From Desertivirga arenae (lineage in GTDB: Bacteria; Bacteroidota; Bacteroidia; Sphingobacteriales; Sphingobacteriaceae): 64,000 bases of DNA. Positions 17,505 through 26,237 of this stretch are shown piece after piece. A program made the position numbers and the translations under genes. Each line of letters starts with the position of its first letter. The first letter of the stretch is position 1. The notes below the pieces were generated by a model. It was not told the DNA's origin, searched no databases, and was given only the letters and a program-made list of their open reading frames with translations. Location of the stretch: contig NZ_JAFEWE010000003.1 in NCBI RefSeq assembly GCF_017355785.1, positions 124,001 through 188,000 of the forward strand, in the 5' to 3' direction.

Positions 17505-18338
17505 ATGAATCAGGAGAAAATTTGGTTTATAACAGGAGTTTCAGGAGGCTTAGGAAGAAGTATTGCAAGGCAAGCAGCGCTGTCTGGAGATATAGTGATC
17601 GGTACTCTAAGAAAAGAAGAACAAATTGAGGAATTTTCACAAGTGGTGCCTGGTAAAACTTATGGTGTTTTACTAGATGTTAATGAACATGCACAAATCA
17701 AGGGAGTCATTGACGCCGCAATCTTAAAGTTTGGTCGAATTGATGTATTGGTGAATAATGCAGGTTATGGCCTTTTTGGAGCTGTTGAAGAAGTGAGCAT
17801 GGAAGAAGCAAGACTGCAAATGGAAACGAATTTCTTTGGGGCACTTGCTGTAACCCAGGCGGTTTTACCTCTGATGAGAAAGCAACAGGGAGGGCACATC
17901 GTGCAAATCTCGTCGCAGGCAGGATTTCGTTCAGCCCCAGGACTAGGACTATATAATGCAAGCAAATTTGCGCTTGAAGGCTTTAGTGAAGCTTTGGCAT
18001 TGGAGGCCGCTCACTTGAATATAAAAGTAACGATTGTAGAACCAGGACCATTCAGGACTAGCTGGGCGGGAAATTCTTCTAAACGCTCGGCTGACGTGAT
18101 TGAGGATTATGCAAGCGTGGCTGGAAAACTAATTACAACAATAAATGGCTATTCTGGCAAACAACCTAATGATCCTGAGAAAGGTGCAAACGTGATCGTA
18201 GAAATAGTTAGAAGTGAAAATCCTCCACTACGTCTTCCTTTGGGACCAGAGGCTCATGAGGCTATAAAAAATAAGCTTAGATCGGTGGCCGATGATATCA
18301 ACACCTGGGAGAGCAAAGCAATGAATACAGCGTTCTAA
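17505..18338 (+). CDS. SDR-family oxidoreductase
   Basis: A 277-residue classical short-chain dehydrogenase. The nucleotide-binding motif GVSGGLGRS is at residues 11-19, NNAGYG at about 84, the catalytic Ser in QISSQAGF at about 137, and YNASK (Tyr and Lys) at about 149. The substrate-loop region EPGPFRTSWAG is typical of SDRs annotated as oxidoreductases acting on ketones or quinones. A Shine-Dalgarno-like AAGGAAG lies 8 nt before the ATG, unusual for this genome. Substrate unknown. Confidence 0.9.
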   Translation: MNQEKIWFITGVSGGLGRSIARQAALSGDIVIGTLRKEEQIEEFSQVVPGKTYGVLLDVNEHAQIKGVIDAAILKFGRIDVLVNNAGYGLFGAVEEVSMEEARLQMETNFFGALAVTQAVLPLMRKQQGGHIVQISSQAGFRSAPGLGLYNASKFALEGFSEALALEAAHLNIKVTIVEPGPFRTSWAGNSSKRSADVIEDYASVAGKLITTINGYSGKQPNDPEKGANVIVEIVRSENPPLRLPLGPEAHEAIKNKLRSVADDINTWESKAMNTAF

Positions 18339-18421
18339 AAATTCAGCTTAGCATAGTAATTCATTTAGTGATAAGGATAAAGTTTTAGAATTTACTATCC
18401 TTGCATAGAAATCGAATTACT

Positions 18422-19168
18422 ATGTTTTTTCTTTTATCCAAGCTTTTGGTAATCTTCATTTATCCTATTACCTGGATTGTCCTTGTATTTTTGCTGTCCA
18501 TCTTTTCTCGCAATAAGAAATTACAAAAGCGATTTCTGCTAAGCGGGTTTTTCCTGCTGCTCTTCTTCAGTTTGCCTATCTTTCAAAATTCCTATGCCCG
18601 CATTTGGGACATTACTACCAGGCCTGACAACAAGCATTACAATGCAGCAATAGTATTAGGTGGTTATGGTAGCGAAGACCGTAATGGAGGAGGTTATTTT
18701 AACGGGGCTTCAGACAGATTTATCCAGGGTGCCCGGTTAAAAATTTCAGGAAGGGTTAGTTACCTGGTCTTTACAGGTGGAAATGCAAATGTACTTTTAC
18801 CAAAATCATTCAGAGAAAGCCGATGGACCGCTGAAATACTTAAAGACTTTAAGGTAGATCCAAAAGAGGTATTAACTGAAAATGAATCCAGAAATACGCT
18901 TGAAAATGCCATTTTCACTCAGCGGCTATTAAAAAAAAATAACATTCCCCCTCCATATTTGTTAGTTACCTCAGCCTTCCATATGCGAAGATCTCTTCTA
19001 ACATTCGAGAAAGCCGGTGTAGAAGTGGTTCCATATTCCTGTAACTACATTGCTGGTCATGAGCGTTTATCCATTGACAGTTTCCTTCCCAATGCTGATA
19101 CGCTATCTAAATGGGAAAAATACATTAAGGAGCTCATTGGATATATCGTCTATTATCTCAAATCATAG
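18422..19168 (+). CDS. YdcF/SanA-like (DUF218) membrane protein
   Basis: A 248-residue protein with two N-terminal transmembrane segments (about 5-25 and 36-55) and a periplasmic DUF218 domain. The domain shows AAIVLGGYG, a conserved ESRNTLENA segment and LVTSAFHMRRS, the hallmarks of YdcF/SanA/ElyC proteins. These are linked to cell-envelope integrity or lipid-carrier metabolism. The longest frame starts at TTG 18401, which overlaps a TATCCTTG element resembling a -7 box. ATG 18422 (MFFLLSKL) starts right at the first membrane segment and is preferred. Confidence 0.85.
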   Translation: MFFLLSKLLVIFIYPITWIVLVFLLSIFSRNKKLQKRFLLSGFFLLLFFSLPIFQNSYARIWDITTRPDNKHYNAAIVLGGYGSEDRNGGGYFNGASDRFIQGARLKISGRVSYLVFTGGNANVLLPKSFRESRWTAEILKDFKVDPKEVLTENESRNTLENAIFTQRLLKKNNIPPPYLLVTSAFHMRRSLLTFEKAGVEVVPYSCNYIAGHERLSIDSFLPNADTLSKWEKYIKELIGYIVYYLKS

Positions 19169-19293
19169 GTAAAATAGCCGGAATAGAAATATGATAACTA
19201 TGCTTGCTTTTGGAAAAAAAAGGCATATCTTAGCGCTTACAATTATAACTGTCAAACAAACACTTATTTACTAAAACCAATTATTATTTACAA

Positions 19294-20829
19294 ATGAGAA
19301 AGCTCCTTTTATTGTTGCTATCCTCTTCAATGGCATTAGGCACCAGGGCACAAAACACAGCCGAGTTAAGTACAAGCCCCAGTGGCAGAACGATCAGCAA
19401 ACACATTTACGGTCACTTTGCAGAACATTTGGGCAGATGTATTTACGGAGGATTTTACGTGGGCGAAAACAATACGAAAATTCCTAACAAAGATGGTATA
19501 CGTACTGACGTGGTTGATGCGCTGAAAAAATTAAAGATCCCAAATTTACGCTGGCCGGGCGGCTGTTTTGCCGATACGTACCACTGGAAGGATGGTATTG
19601 GACCTAAAAATCAAAGACCTTCCATAGTTAATACCTGGTGGGGTGGGACTACTGAAAACAACAGCTTCGGTACCCATGACTTCCTTAACATGTGTGAGTT
19701 GTTAAACACCGAGCCTTACCTGGCAGGTAATCTTGCCACGGGGACGGTTCAGGAATTGGCAGACTGGGTACAGTACGTAAACTTCGCGGGTGAAAGTCCG
19801 ATGTCTAAACTCAGAAGACAAAATGGAAGGAACCAGCCCTGGAAAGTTTCCTTTTGGGGAGTTGGTAACGAAGCCTGGGGTTGCGGTGGAAACATGAAGC
19901 CAGATTACTATGCAAACGAATTTCGTAAGTATTCCACGTTCATGACAAACTGGGATAACAACACTAAATTATTCAGAATTGCGTCTGGAGCTAATTCAGC
20001 TGACTATAACTGGACAGAAACCCTGATGAAAAATATTCCTTCAAATCTTATGGAGGGAATAGCTCTGCATCATTATTCAGTAATAAACTGGAATAAAAAA
20101 GGACCATCTACTGATTTCACAGAAGAGCAGTATTTTGCTACAATGAAAAGTGCTTCCTTTATGGAGGAGCTGGTGAACAAACACATTGCTATAATGGACA
20201 AGTACGATCCAAACAAGAAAATCGCCTTAGTAGTTGACGAGTGGGGAGGATGGTACGATGTAGAACCAGGCACCAATCCAGGCTTCTTATATCAGCAAAA
20301 TACTATTCGTGATGCAATGATCGCAGGCTTAACTCTTAATATCTTTAATAACCATACAGACAGGATCAAAATGGCAAATCTTGCTCAGGCTATTAATGTT
20401 TTACAAGCAGTTGTATTAACGAATGAAGAGAAGATGATCCTTACTCCAACCTACCATGTATTGGAGATGTACAATGTACACCAGGATGCAGAGTGGTTGC
20501 CACTTACTATTAAAACGAACAATTATAGTTTAGGTAATGATAAACTACCTGCAGTAAGCGGTTCTGCTTCACGCAAGGACGGACTTACTCACGTAACTCT
20601 TACCAACATTGACGCTAAAGCAGCACAAGAGATTTCTATCAACGTAAAAGGAGCTAAATATAAAACCGTTAGTGGCCGTATTCTAACTTCCGCTAAGCTT
20701 CAGGACTTTAACTCCTTCGAAAATCCTAACAAAATTGTTCCGGTTACCTTCAAAGGCGCCGACATAAAAGGCGACGTCCTTAAGGTAAAATTACCAGCAC
20801 ACTCAGTAGTCGCTTTAGAACTTAAGTAA
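19294..20829 (+). CDS. GH51 alpha-L-arabinofuranosidase, secreted
   Basis: A 511-residue glycoside hydrolase of family GH51. A Sec signal peptide spans residues 1-19 (cleavage near TRAQ). The N-terminal HIYGHFAEHLGRCIYGGFYVG and LRWPGGCFADTYHW are strongly characteristic. The acid/base Glu is in WGVGNEAWGCGG (about 196), and the nucleophile Glu in VVDEWGGWYD (about 317). A C-terminal beta-sandwich domain follows from about 390. It removes terminal arabinofuranosyl residues from arabinan or arabinoxylan side chains, probably in the periplasm. It stands alone between unlike genes, with its own terminator. Confidence 0.95.
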   Translation: MRKLLLLLLSSSMALGTRAQNTAELSTSPSGRTISKHIYGHFAEHLGRCIYGGFYVGENNTKIPNKDGIRTDVVDALKKLKIPNLRWPGGCFADTYHWKDGIGPKNQRPSIVNTWWGGTTENNSFGTHDFLNMCELLNTEPYLAGNLATGTVQELADWVQYVNFAGESPMSKLRRQNGRNQPWKVSFWGVGNEAWGCGGNMKPDYYANEFRKYSTFMTNWDNNTKLFRIASGANSADYNWTETLMKNIPSNLMEGIALHHYSVINWNKKGPSTDFTEEQYFATMKSASFMEELVNKHIAIMDKYDPNKKIALVVDEWGGWYDVEPGTNPGFLYQQNTIRDAMIAGLTLNIFNNHTDRIKMANLAQAINVLQAVVLTNEEKMILTPTYHVLEMYNVHQDAEWLPLTIKTNNYSLGNDKLPAVSGSASRKDGLTHVTLTNIDAKAAQEISINVKGAKYKTVSGRILTSAKLQDFNSFENPNKIVPVTFKGADIKGDVLKVKLPAHSVVALELK

Positions 20830-20845
20830 TTAAATAATATGTAAT

Positions 20846-20889
20846 AAAAAAGTCCCGTCAGACATAAACTGAACGGGACTTTTTTATTT
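20846..20889 (+). terminator. Rho-independent terminator after the GH51 gene
   Basis: The stem AGTCCCGT(CAG) / (CTG)AACGGGACT is followed by TTTTTATTT and preceded by an A-run, so it can work for both strands. It sits between the convergent arabinofuranosidase and dihydroorotase genes. Confidence 0.88.
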
Positions 20890-20906
20890 ATATCTATTAC
20901 GATTTG

Positions 20907-22241
20907 TTACCTCTCAAAACTCAATCGCTTACCGCTGCCTAACTCATTAAATCTTCCATGTTCGTAGACAAGATTTCCTGATATAAAAGTATGGGTAATT
21001 GCAGAATTAAATGTATAACCATCAAAAGGACTCCATCCGCACTTCGAAAGATCTGACTCTCGATTAACATCCGTTTTAGAACTGAGATCTGCAAGAACCA
21101 GGTCGGCCCAGTAACCTTCTCTGATATAGCCTCTCTTACTAATGTTAAAGCAAATGGCTGGATTATGAGCCATCTTTTCTACTATGGCTTCCAGACTAAT
21201 TTTGCCTTGTTTATAAAACTCAAGCATAGCAAGCAGCGAGTGCTGCACCAGAGGACCACCCGAGGGTGCTTGCAAGTAACTCTTTTGCTTTTCCTCAATG
21301 GTATGGGGAGCATGGTCGGTAGCAATTACATCAATGCGTCCGTCTAAAACTGCTTTTAAAATAGCATCCCGGTCACTTTCTGCCTTAACAGCTGGATTCC
21401 ATTTTATCCAGTTTCCTTTTTCAGCATAGTCTTTATCAGAGAACCAAAGATGATGGATACATGCTTCTGCAGTTATTTTCTTCTCTGCCAGTGGTGTTGT
21501 ATTCTCAAAAAGAGACAGCTCTTTTTCGGTTGAAATATGCAGGATATGCAATCTTGCTCCGTGTTTTTTCGCTAATTCTACTGCTAATGAGGATGATTTA
21601 TAACAAGCTTCTGCGTTCCTGATTAAAGGATGCATCTCTGGAGTGATATTCTCACCAAATTTCTCCTGAAAAGCTGCAAAATTATTTCTGATAGTCTGTT
21701 CATCCTCACAATGGGTAGCAATTAGAATAGGAGCAGAAGAAAAGATCTTTTCCAGCACAGTGCCGTTATCTACCAACATATTCCCTGTAGAGGAGCCCAT
21801 GAACACCTTAATACCACAAACTGACCTAGGGTCGGTTTTTAATACTTCTTCAATATTATCATTTGTTGCTCCCATAAAAAAAGAGTAATTGGCTAATGAC
21901 CTTTTGGATGCAATAGTATATTTCTCTTCAAGCAATTCTTGGGTAATAGTGTTCGGAACAGTATTCGGCATTTCCATAAACGAGGTAATACCACCAGCTA
22001 CTGCAGCTCTGCTCTCGGTAAAAATTTCTGCTTTATGAGTAAGTCCCGGCTCGCGGAAATGAACTTGATCGTCTATACATCCCGGAATCAGGATCTTGCC
22101 TTCAGCATTTATTTCTTTACTGGCAGCTACATTTAAGGAGGATCCGATCTTCTCTATGTAACCATCCTTGATGAATACATCCGAAACTGTTTGCTTTCCT
22201 TCGTTAACTACAGTTGCAGCTTTAATTAAGATTGACGACAT
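20907..22241 (-). CDS. pyrC: Dihydroorotase
   Basis: A 444-residue amidohydrolase that closes carbamoyl-aspartate to dihydroorotate in pyrimidine synthesis. Motifs include DDQVHFREPG (57-66), KVFMGSSTGN with the lysine that is carboxylated in this family, ATHCEDE, LHILHIST (zinc ligands) and ATDHAPHT (catalytic Asp). The first metal-binding His of the usual HxH motif is replaced by Gln (Q59-V-H61), which I believe is common in Bacteroidota dihydroorotases. Length and remaining motifs fit a type I enzyme. No pyr neighbours are adjacent. Confidence 0.9.
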   Translation of the reverse strand: MSSILIKAATVVNEGKQTVSDVFIKDGYIEKIGSSLNVAASKEINAEGKILIPGCIDDQVHFREPGLTHKAEIFTESRAAVAGGITSFMEMPNTVPNTITQELLEEKYTIASKRSLANYSFFMGATNDNIEEVLKTDPRSVCGIKVFMGSSTGNMLVDNGTVLEKIFSSAPILIATHCEDEQTIRNNFAAFQEKFGENITPEMHPLIRNAEACYKSSSLAVELAKKHGARLHILHISTEKELSLFENTTPLAEKKITAEACIHHLWFSDKDYAEKGNWIKWNPAVKAESDRDAILKAVLDGRIDVIATDHAPHTIEEKQKSYLQAPSGGPLVQHSLLAMLEFYKQGKISLEAIVEKMAHNPAICFNISKRGYIREGYWADLVLADLSSKTDVNRESDLSKCGWSPFDGYTFNSAITHTFISGNLVYEHGRFNELGSGKRLSFER

Positions 22242-22364
22242 CTTTTGCAGTTTTAATTTTGATGAAACTTATTAACCTGCGAAAATAGTTTTAAAAAGAT
22301 ACATACAAGCAAAAATTAAGGAATAATAGAAGCCAGTGCCGGGTCACGATCAAAATATCGGAGT

Positions 22365-22403
22365 AAAAAAAAGGGATTAACAAGCTAAAACTGTTAATCC
22401 CTT
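22365..22403 (-). terminator. Rho-independent terminator of the DinB-like gene
   Basis: On the minus strand AAGGGATTAACA pairs with TGTTAATCCCTT (22371-22382 with 22392-22403), followed by a run of eight T. It lies about 115 bp past the stop of the DinB-like gene, with the CATT repeat between them. Confidence 0.85.
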
Positions 22404-22462
22404 GATCTTAAGTATAGATATTAATCTCTTTGATAATGCCTATCTTCATTTATCCAATGATC

Positions 22463-22505
22463 CATTCATTCATTCATTCATTCATTCATTCATTCATTCA
22501 TTCAT
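22463..22505. repeat. Tetranucleotide tandem repeat (CATT)10
   Basis: Ten uninterrupted CATT units (AATG on the other strand) followed by a partial CAT. The tract lies 14 bp past the stop codon of the DinB-like gene, inside its 3' untranslated region and upstream of the terminator. Such tracts change length by slippage. It is not within a coding frame here. Confidence 0.95.
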
Positions 22506-22518
22506 CCAATCATTCCAC

Positions 22519-23097
22519 CTACACAGCAAGCTCATCAATATATTCAGATAAACGCGGCAAATAAATTACATTATTATTTTTTCCAAGCTCCATAGACCAA
22601 AAACTTCCGGCGAGTTTAAAGATCTTAAATAGCTGACTGGACTCATGTAAAAGGAAAAACTCAATCCATTGATTTACGTTCATTCTTCCTAATACATCAT
22701 GCGTTCCAACCCTTGCGAAATTTTCTGCAGGCATCTCTTCTATTTTCAACCAAAGTTCATTTCGCAACCTATACATTTCGTGCATCAGAGATCCTGTTGT
22801 TTTGGCATTGGTAAAAGAAAACTCATGGTCCTGATCAGGCTTGTAAATATCGAACTGAGGGTTTATTTCGCTAATTATGCGATTTAAACGATCCATAAAA
22901 ATATGATGATATCTTGTGAGATAAGCAATCGTTTCGTGGATAGAAAATTTGTCCTGTGAAATTCTGTTATAAATAGCCTCGGGTGGAAGGTCGTCTATAT
23001 AACTCTTTAGTGTTTTGTGTTGATTACAAAACCGCTCAATGGTATGAGGGTGCAAATTCATAGAAGAATTGTTTTTGGTTAGTCCTGCATTTAACAT
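22519..23097 (-). CDS. DinB-like four-helix protein
   Basis: A 192-residue protein with the helical pattern of the DinB/YfiT superfamily, putative metal-dependent enzymes. KFSIHETIAYLTRYHHIFMDR is the second helix with candidate metal-binding His residues, and WIEFFLLHESSQLFKIFKL is the C-terminal His-bearing helix. Several family members act with bacillithiol or mycothiol, but that cannot be shown here. The start at 23097 adds 12 residues before an internal Met (MNLHPH), which is a plausible alternative start. Confidence 0.7.
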   Translation of the reverse strand: MLNAGLTKNNSSMNLHPHTIERFCNQHKTLKSYIDDLPPEAIYNRISQDKFSIHETIAYLTRYHHIFMDRLNRIISEINPQFDIYKPDQDHEFSFTNAKTTGSLMHEMYRLRNELWLKIEEMPAENFARVGTHDVLGRMNVNQWIEFFLLHESSQLFKIFKLAGSFWSMELGKNNNVIYLPRLSEYIDELAV

Positions 23098-23237
23098 ATG
23101 ACCAATTTGTTTTGTTTCCCATCTGGTTTCAGTTGTAATTCACTTTCTGTGCCAAAGGTCGGAGGGGAGTATTAAGATTAGGTTCAGGCAAGGTTAATCT
23201 TTGATCTATAGGAGGATAGAGAGATATTCAAAGAATA

Positions 23238-23270
23238 AAACAGGTAGTTTACAACGTAAATTACCTGTTT
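23238..23270. terminator. Terminator of the mgsA transcript
   Basis: AAACAGGTAGTTTAC pairs with GTAAATTACCTGTTT across a 3-nt loop with one G-T wobble. On the minus strand it follows the mgsA stop by about 50 bp. T/A-rich flanks on both sides make it potentially bidirectional. Confidence 0.8.
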
Positions 23271-23319
23271 TGTTTTATGTAGCAGTTTGAAGACAAAGTC
23301 AACATTTATGCCTCTTTTG

Positions 23320-23706
23320 TCAGACTTGTTGTCCTTCTTCTACCATACCCAGAAGCAGGTATTTAGCAGAGGCTGGGTTAGTAGCAAGAGGAACATTATG
23401 GACATCACATACCCGCAGGAGCATTTGAACATCCGGTTCATGGGGGTGTTTTCCTAAGGGATCTCTAAAGAAAATGATGCCTTTCAATTCTTTCTCTGCC
23501 GCCATTGCCGCAATTTGAGCGTCCCCGCCCTGTGGTCCGCTTAACTTCCTGGTAACTTCCAGACCAGTCTCCTGGATTCGGGAACCTGTTGTTCCTGTTG
23601 CAACAAGATGATAATTTTTAAGTATCTCATGATACTCCGTCACAAAATCAACCATCTCTGGTTTGCGACCGTCATGGGCAATTAGGGCAATTGTTTCTTT
23701 TGACAT
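23320..23706 (-). CDS. mgsA: Methylglyoxal synthase
   Basis: A 128-residue enzyme converting dihydroxyacetone phosphate to methylglyoxal and phosphate, an overflow route relieving sugar-phosphate stress. Family motifs are complete: LIAHDGRK (phosphate site), [16 protein letters not shown] with the catalytic Asp, and [15 protein letters not shown]. The usual PLGGD is PQGGD here. It starts 2 bp after the stop of the SpmA/SpmB-like gene and so forms an operon with it. Confidence 0.95.
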   Translation of the reverse strand: MSKETIALIAHDGRKPEMVDFVTEYHEILKNYHLVATGTTGSRIQETGLEVTRKLSGPQGGDAQIAAMAAEKELKGIIFFRDPLGKHPHEPDVQMLLRVCDVHNVPLATNPASAKYLLLGMVEEGQQV

Positions 23707-23708
23707 AG

Positions 23709-24947
23709 TTATCCAAAAAATAAATAAGATATAAGAATAGCTGCAATAACTCCGGCCAGATCAGCAATCAGACCGGCGGTTATAGCATACCGGCTATTTT
23801 TAATTCCAACTGAACCGAAATAAAGAGCAACAATATAAAATGTAGTATCAGCTGAGCCATTAAAAACACAAGCTAGCCTACCCACAAACGAGTCAGGGTT
23901 AAACGTTTTCATGGTCTCTATCATCATGGCTTTTGCACCTGAACCACTAAGGGGTTTTAAGAAAGCTACAGGCAAAGCATCAGTGAAACGAGTATCAATA
24001 TTAAACTGACTAAAGACAAACTTAAACCCATCCACGATATAACCTAAAGCACCACAATTTCTGAAAAGACTTATTGCAGCAAGCATCGCGATCAGATAAG
24101 GAATAATTTTAACTGAAGTTTCAAAGCCGCCTACAGCTCCTTCAATAAAGGTCTGGAATACATCCACTTTTTTCCTGACAGCTCCAAGAATGAAGATCAC
24201 CGGTATGCTCAGAAGAAGCAGGTTACTGGCCACTTTAGAAACCATACTGATCTGATCTTTATCAAGATAGGAGGTGAAGTACCATACAATAAAAGCAATG
24301 AACGATGTTAAACCAATAAGCCAGGCCATAACAACAGGTTGAAATAAATTGATTCTCTGCCATATAGCTACCACAATCATTCCTACGACGGTTGCAACAT
24401 AAGTAGCAATAATACAGGGAATAAAAATATCGGTTGGATCAGAAGCGCCCAAAATGGCTCTCTGAGCAATAATTGAAATTGGCAAAATAGTTAATCCCGA
24501 GGTGTGGAGCACAAGAAACATAATTTGAGCATTCGAAGCTCTTTCTTTACTCGGATTTAATTCTTGAAGGCTTCCCATCGCTTTCAAACCTAAAGGTGTC
24601 GCAGCATTATCCAATCCAAGCAAGTTTGCCGAAAAGTTCATCATCATCTGTCCTGTAGCCGGATGGTCCTTTGGAACTTCAGGAAACAAACGGTGAAAGA
24701 ATGGTCCAACAATGCGGCTTAAAAAGTTAATAGCTCCTGCTTTTTCCCCAATGCGCATAATTCCCAGCCACAAACCCATTGTTCCAATAAGTGGTAGTGC
24801 AATATCCATTACCGAGGATTTAGTAGTGTCAAAAAGGCCTTCTACAAGTTTCTGAAAGATCTCAGTATCACCAAAAACGATAAGCTTAATTAATGCAACA
24901 ATAAAAGATATAACAAAAAAAGATATCCAGATATAATTTAAAGCCAT
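23709..24947 (-). CDS. SpmA-SpmB fusion, nucleoside-recognition (Gate) domain membrane protein
   Basis: A 412-residue polytopic membrane protein in which the two spore-maturation homologues are fused. The N-terminal half is SpmA-like ([59 protein letters not shown]). The C-terminal half is SpmB-like ([57 protein letters not shown]). The fusion is typical of Bacteroidota. The family carries nucleoside-recognition domains, but its transported substrate is not established. It is translationally adjacent to methylglyoxal synthase (2-bp gap). Confidence 0.88.
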   Translation of the reverse strand: MALNYIWISFFVISFIVALIKLIVFGDTEIFQKLVEGLFDTTKSSVMDIALPLIGTMGLWLGIMRIGEKAGAINFLSRIVGPFFHRLFPEVPKDHPATGQMMMNFSANLLGLDNAATPLGLKAMGSLQELNPSKERASNAQIMFLVLHTSGLTILPISIIAQRAILGASDPTDIFIPCIIATYVATVVGMIVVAIWQRINLFQPVVMAWLIGLTSFIAFIVWYFTSYLDKDQISMVSKVASNLLLLSIPVIFILGAVRKKVDVFQTFIEGAVGGFETSVKIIPYLIAMLAAISLFRNCGALGYIVDGFKFVFSQFNIDTRFTDALPVAFLKPLSGSGAKAMMIETMKTFNPDSFVGRLACVFNGSADTTFYIVALYFGSVGIKNSRYAITAGLIADLAGVIAAILISYLFFG

Positions 24948-25070
24948 GCAAAATCACAATCAAGGTAAAAAACCGGCTCACTATCCTTCAGCAAGCGGGT
25001 GTGAATTTACAGTTTTTGAAAAGCTTTCGGCAAATTATCTAATAACAAACGCCTCATTCAATAAATGTAT

Positions 25071-25100
25071 CCTATACAACCTGCTCCTATACAACCTGCT
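25071..25100. repeat. Perfect 15-bp tandem duplication
   Basis: CCTATACAACCTGCT occurs twice in direct succession in the gap between the divergent spmAB-like and ccmC genes. Confidence 0.9.
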
Positions 25101-25125
25101 CTTAGCACTATACCTTGTTAACATT

Positions 25126-25182
25126 GAACCTTTAGCCTTTAACTTTTCCCCTTTAACCTCTAACCTTCCCCTTTCACCTTTG
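25126..25182. repeat. Degenerate CCTTTAAC-type pyrimidine tract
   Basis: A low-complexity stretch made of repeated CCTTT, CCTTTAAC and CCCCTTT words. It lies just upstream of the ccmC promoter box. An open frame across it is not a gene. Its origin is unclear. Confidence 0.6.
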
Positions 25183-25194
25183 TCCATTCTTTCA

Positions 25195-25202
25195 TACCTT
25201 TG
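25195..25202 (+). promoter_or_regulatory. -7 promoter box of ccmC
   Basis: TACCTTTG matches TAnnTTTG exactly and lies 18 nt before the ccmC ATG. It contains the TTG at 25200 that would otherwise be taken as an upstream start. No -33 TTG at normal spacing is obvious. Confidence 0.5.
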
Positions 25203-25220
25203 CGCACCAAACAACGTATT

Positions 25221-25883
25221 ATGAGACAAAACTGGTGGAAGCTACTTGCTTCTATTTTAGTTTTATATTCCATTATAGGAGGATTTCTGATTCCGGTTCC
25301 TGCATTACCAATTCTTCATGAGAGCATCAGAAATTTATTCTTTCATGTACCTATGTGGTTTGCTATGCTAACCCTTTATTTAATATCGGTAATTTATAGT
25401 ATAAAGTACCTGAACACAGGTAACGAAAAATATGATCTGATAGCAGTGGAAAGTGTAAACACTGGTGTGTTCTTTTGCTTTTGTGGCCTTGCAACCGGAA
25501 TGCTCTGGGCAAATATAACCTGGGGTGCTCCGTGGCCTAATGACCCAAAACTAAATAGCTCGGCAATTTCAACGTTAATGTACCTTGCATATCTGGTACT
25601 TCGAAACTCCCTTGACGAAGAACAGAAGCGTGCGAAGATCTCTGCAATTTATAACATCTTCGCTTTTCCTGTAATGATAGCACTTTTGTTCATCCTCCCA
25701 CGTTTAACTGATTCCCTTCATCCTGGTAATGGTGGTAATCCGGGGTTCAGTAATCTTGATCTTGACTATAATATGAAGTGGGTTTTAAGACCAACATTCA
25801 TCGGTTGGATATTAATGGGGGTATGGATCATGACCATTCGCTACCGTATTCGCCTGCTGGAAAACAAGAAAAACAATATTTAA
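25221..25883 (+). CDS. ccmC: CcmC-like heme exporter / cytochrome c biogenesis protein
   Basis: A 220-residue protein with six predicted membrane segments. The heme-ligand His is in FFHVPMWF (first periplasmic loop), the tryptophan-rich WGAPWPNDPKLNSS corresponds to the heme-handling WWD domain, and the second His is in LHPGNGGNPGF. The length and order fit CcmC rather than the longer CcmF. It delivers heme to CcmE for cytochrome c maturation in the periplasm. ATG 25221 is chosen over TTG 25200, which lies in the promoter box. The small ccmD-like gene follows by 24 bp. Confidence 0.9.
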   Translation: MRQNWWKLLASILVLYSIIGGFLIPVPALPILHESIRNLFFHVPMWFAMLTLYLISVIYSIKYLNTGNEKYDLIAVESVNTGVFFCFCGLATGMLWANITWGAPWPNDPKLNSSAISTLMYLAYLVLRNSLDEEQKRAKISAIYNIFAFPVMIALLFILPRLTDSLHPGNGGNPGFSNLDLDYNMKWVLRPTFIGWILMGVWIMTIRYRIRLLENKKNNI

Positions 25884-25907
25884 CTTAAGCTTAAATTCCT
25901 CATTAAA

Positions 25908-26117
25908 ATGAAACGTTTCTTTCTGACCCTTTCTTTACTCATTATATTAGCTTTTCAAACATTTGGACAAGCTAGCGAGGTGGAGATGGCTACCGGCTTA
26001 AGAACTTCTGGCAAAATTTACGTAGTTGTTGCTGTTGTAGCCCTAATTTTTATTGGCCTGGTTATATATTTATTCTCCATAGACAGACGCTTGAAAAAAT
26101 TGGAAAATCAGGATTAA
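25908..26117 (+). CDS. ccmD: CcmD-like small membrane protein
   Basis: A 69-residue protein with an N-terminal signal-like segment (to about residue 21, FGQA), one transmembrane helix (about 36-57) and a charged tail LFSIDRRLKKLENQD. The position right after ccmC and the membrane-helix plus basic/coiled tail match CcmD, which helps CcmC release heme-bound CcmE. The N-terminal signal peptide is an addition usual in Bacteroidota versions. Confidence 0.75.
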   Translation: MKRFFLTLSLLIILAFQTFGQASEVEMATGLRTSGKIYVVVAVVALIFIGLVIYLFSIDRRLKKLENQD

Positions 26118-26237
26118 GACTCCTAGTTTTTGAGAAATATCCCGAAAAGTAATCTCGATATACTCAAACACTTTGTTATCTTTCGTACTTTAAGTTGATG
26201 ATTTAGGTCAACATTTTATAAACCTGAAGTATAATTT

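Noticed and set aside
22463-22505. CRISPR-like array
   Set aside because: The repeat unit is only 4 bp with no spacers, so it is a microsatellite. No CRISPR array or cas gene occurs in the window.
24946-25224. A 92-codon plus-strand frame between the spmAB-like gene and ccmC
   Set aside because: It runs over the 15-bp tandem repeat and the CCTTT low-complexity tract, has no domain, and overlaps the ccmC promoter box and start. It is an open frame by chance.
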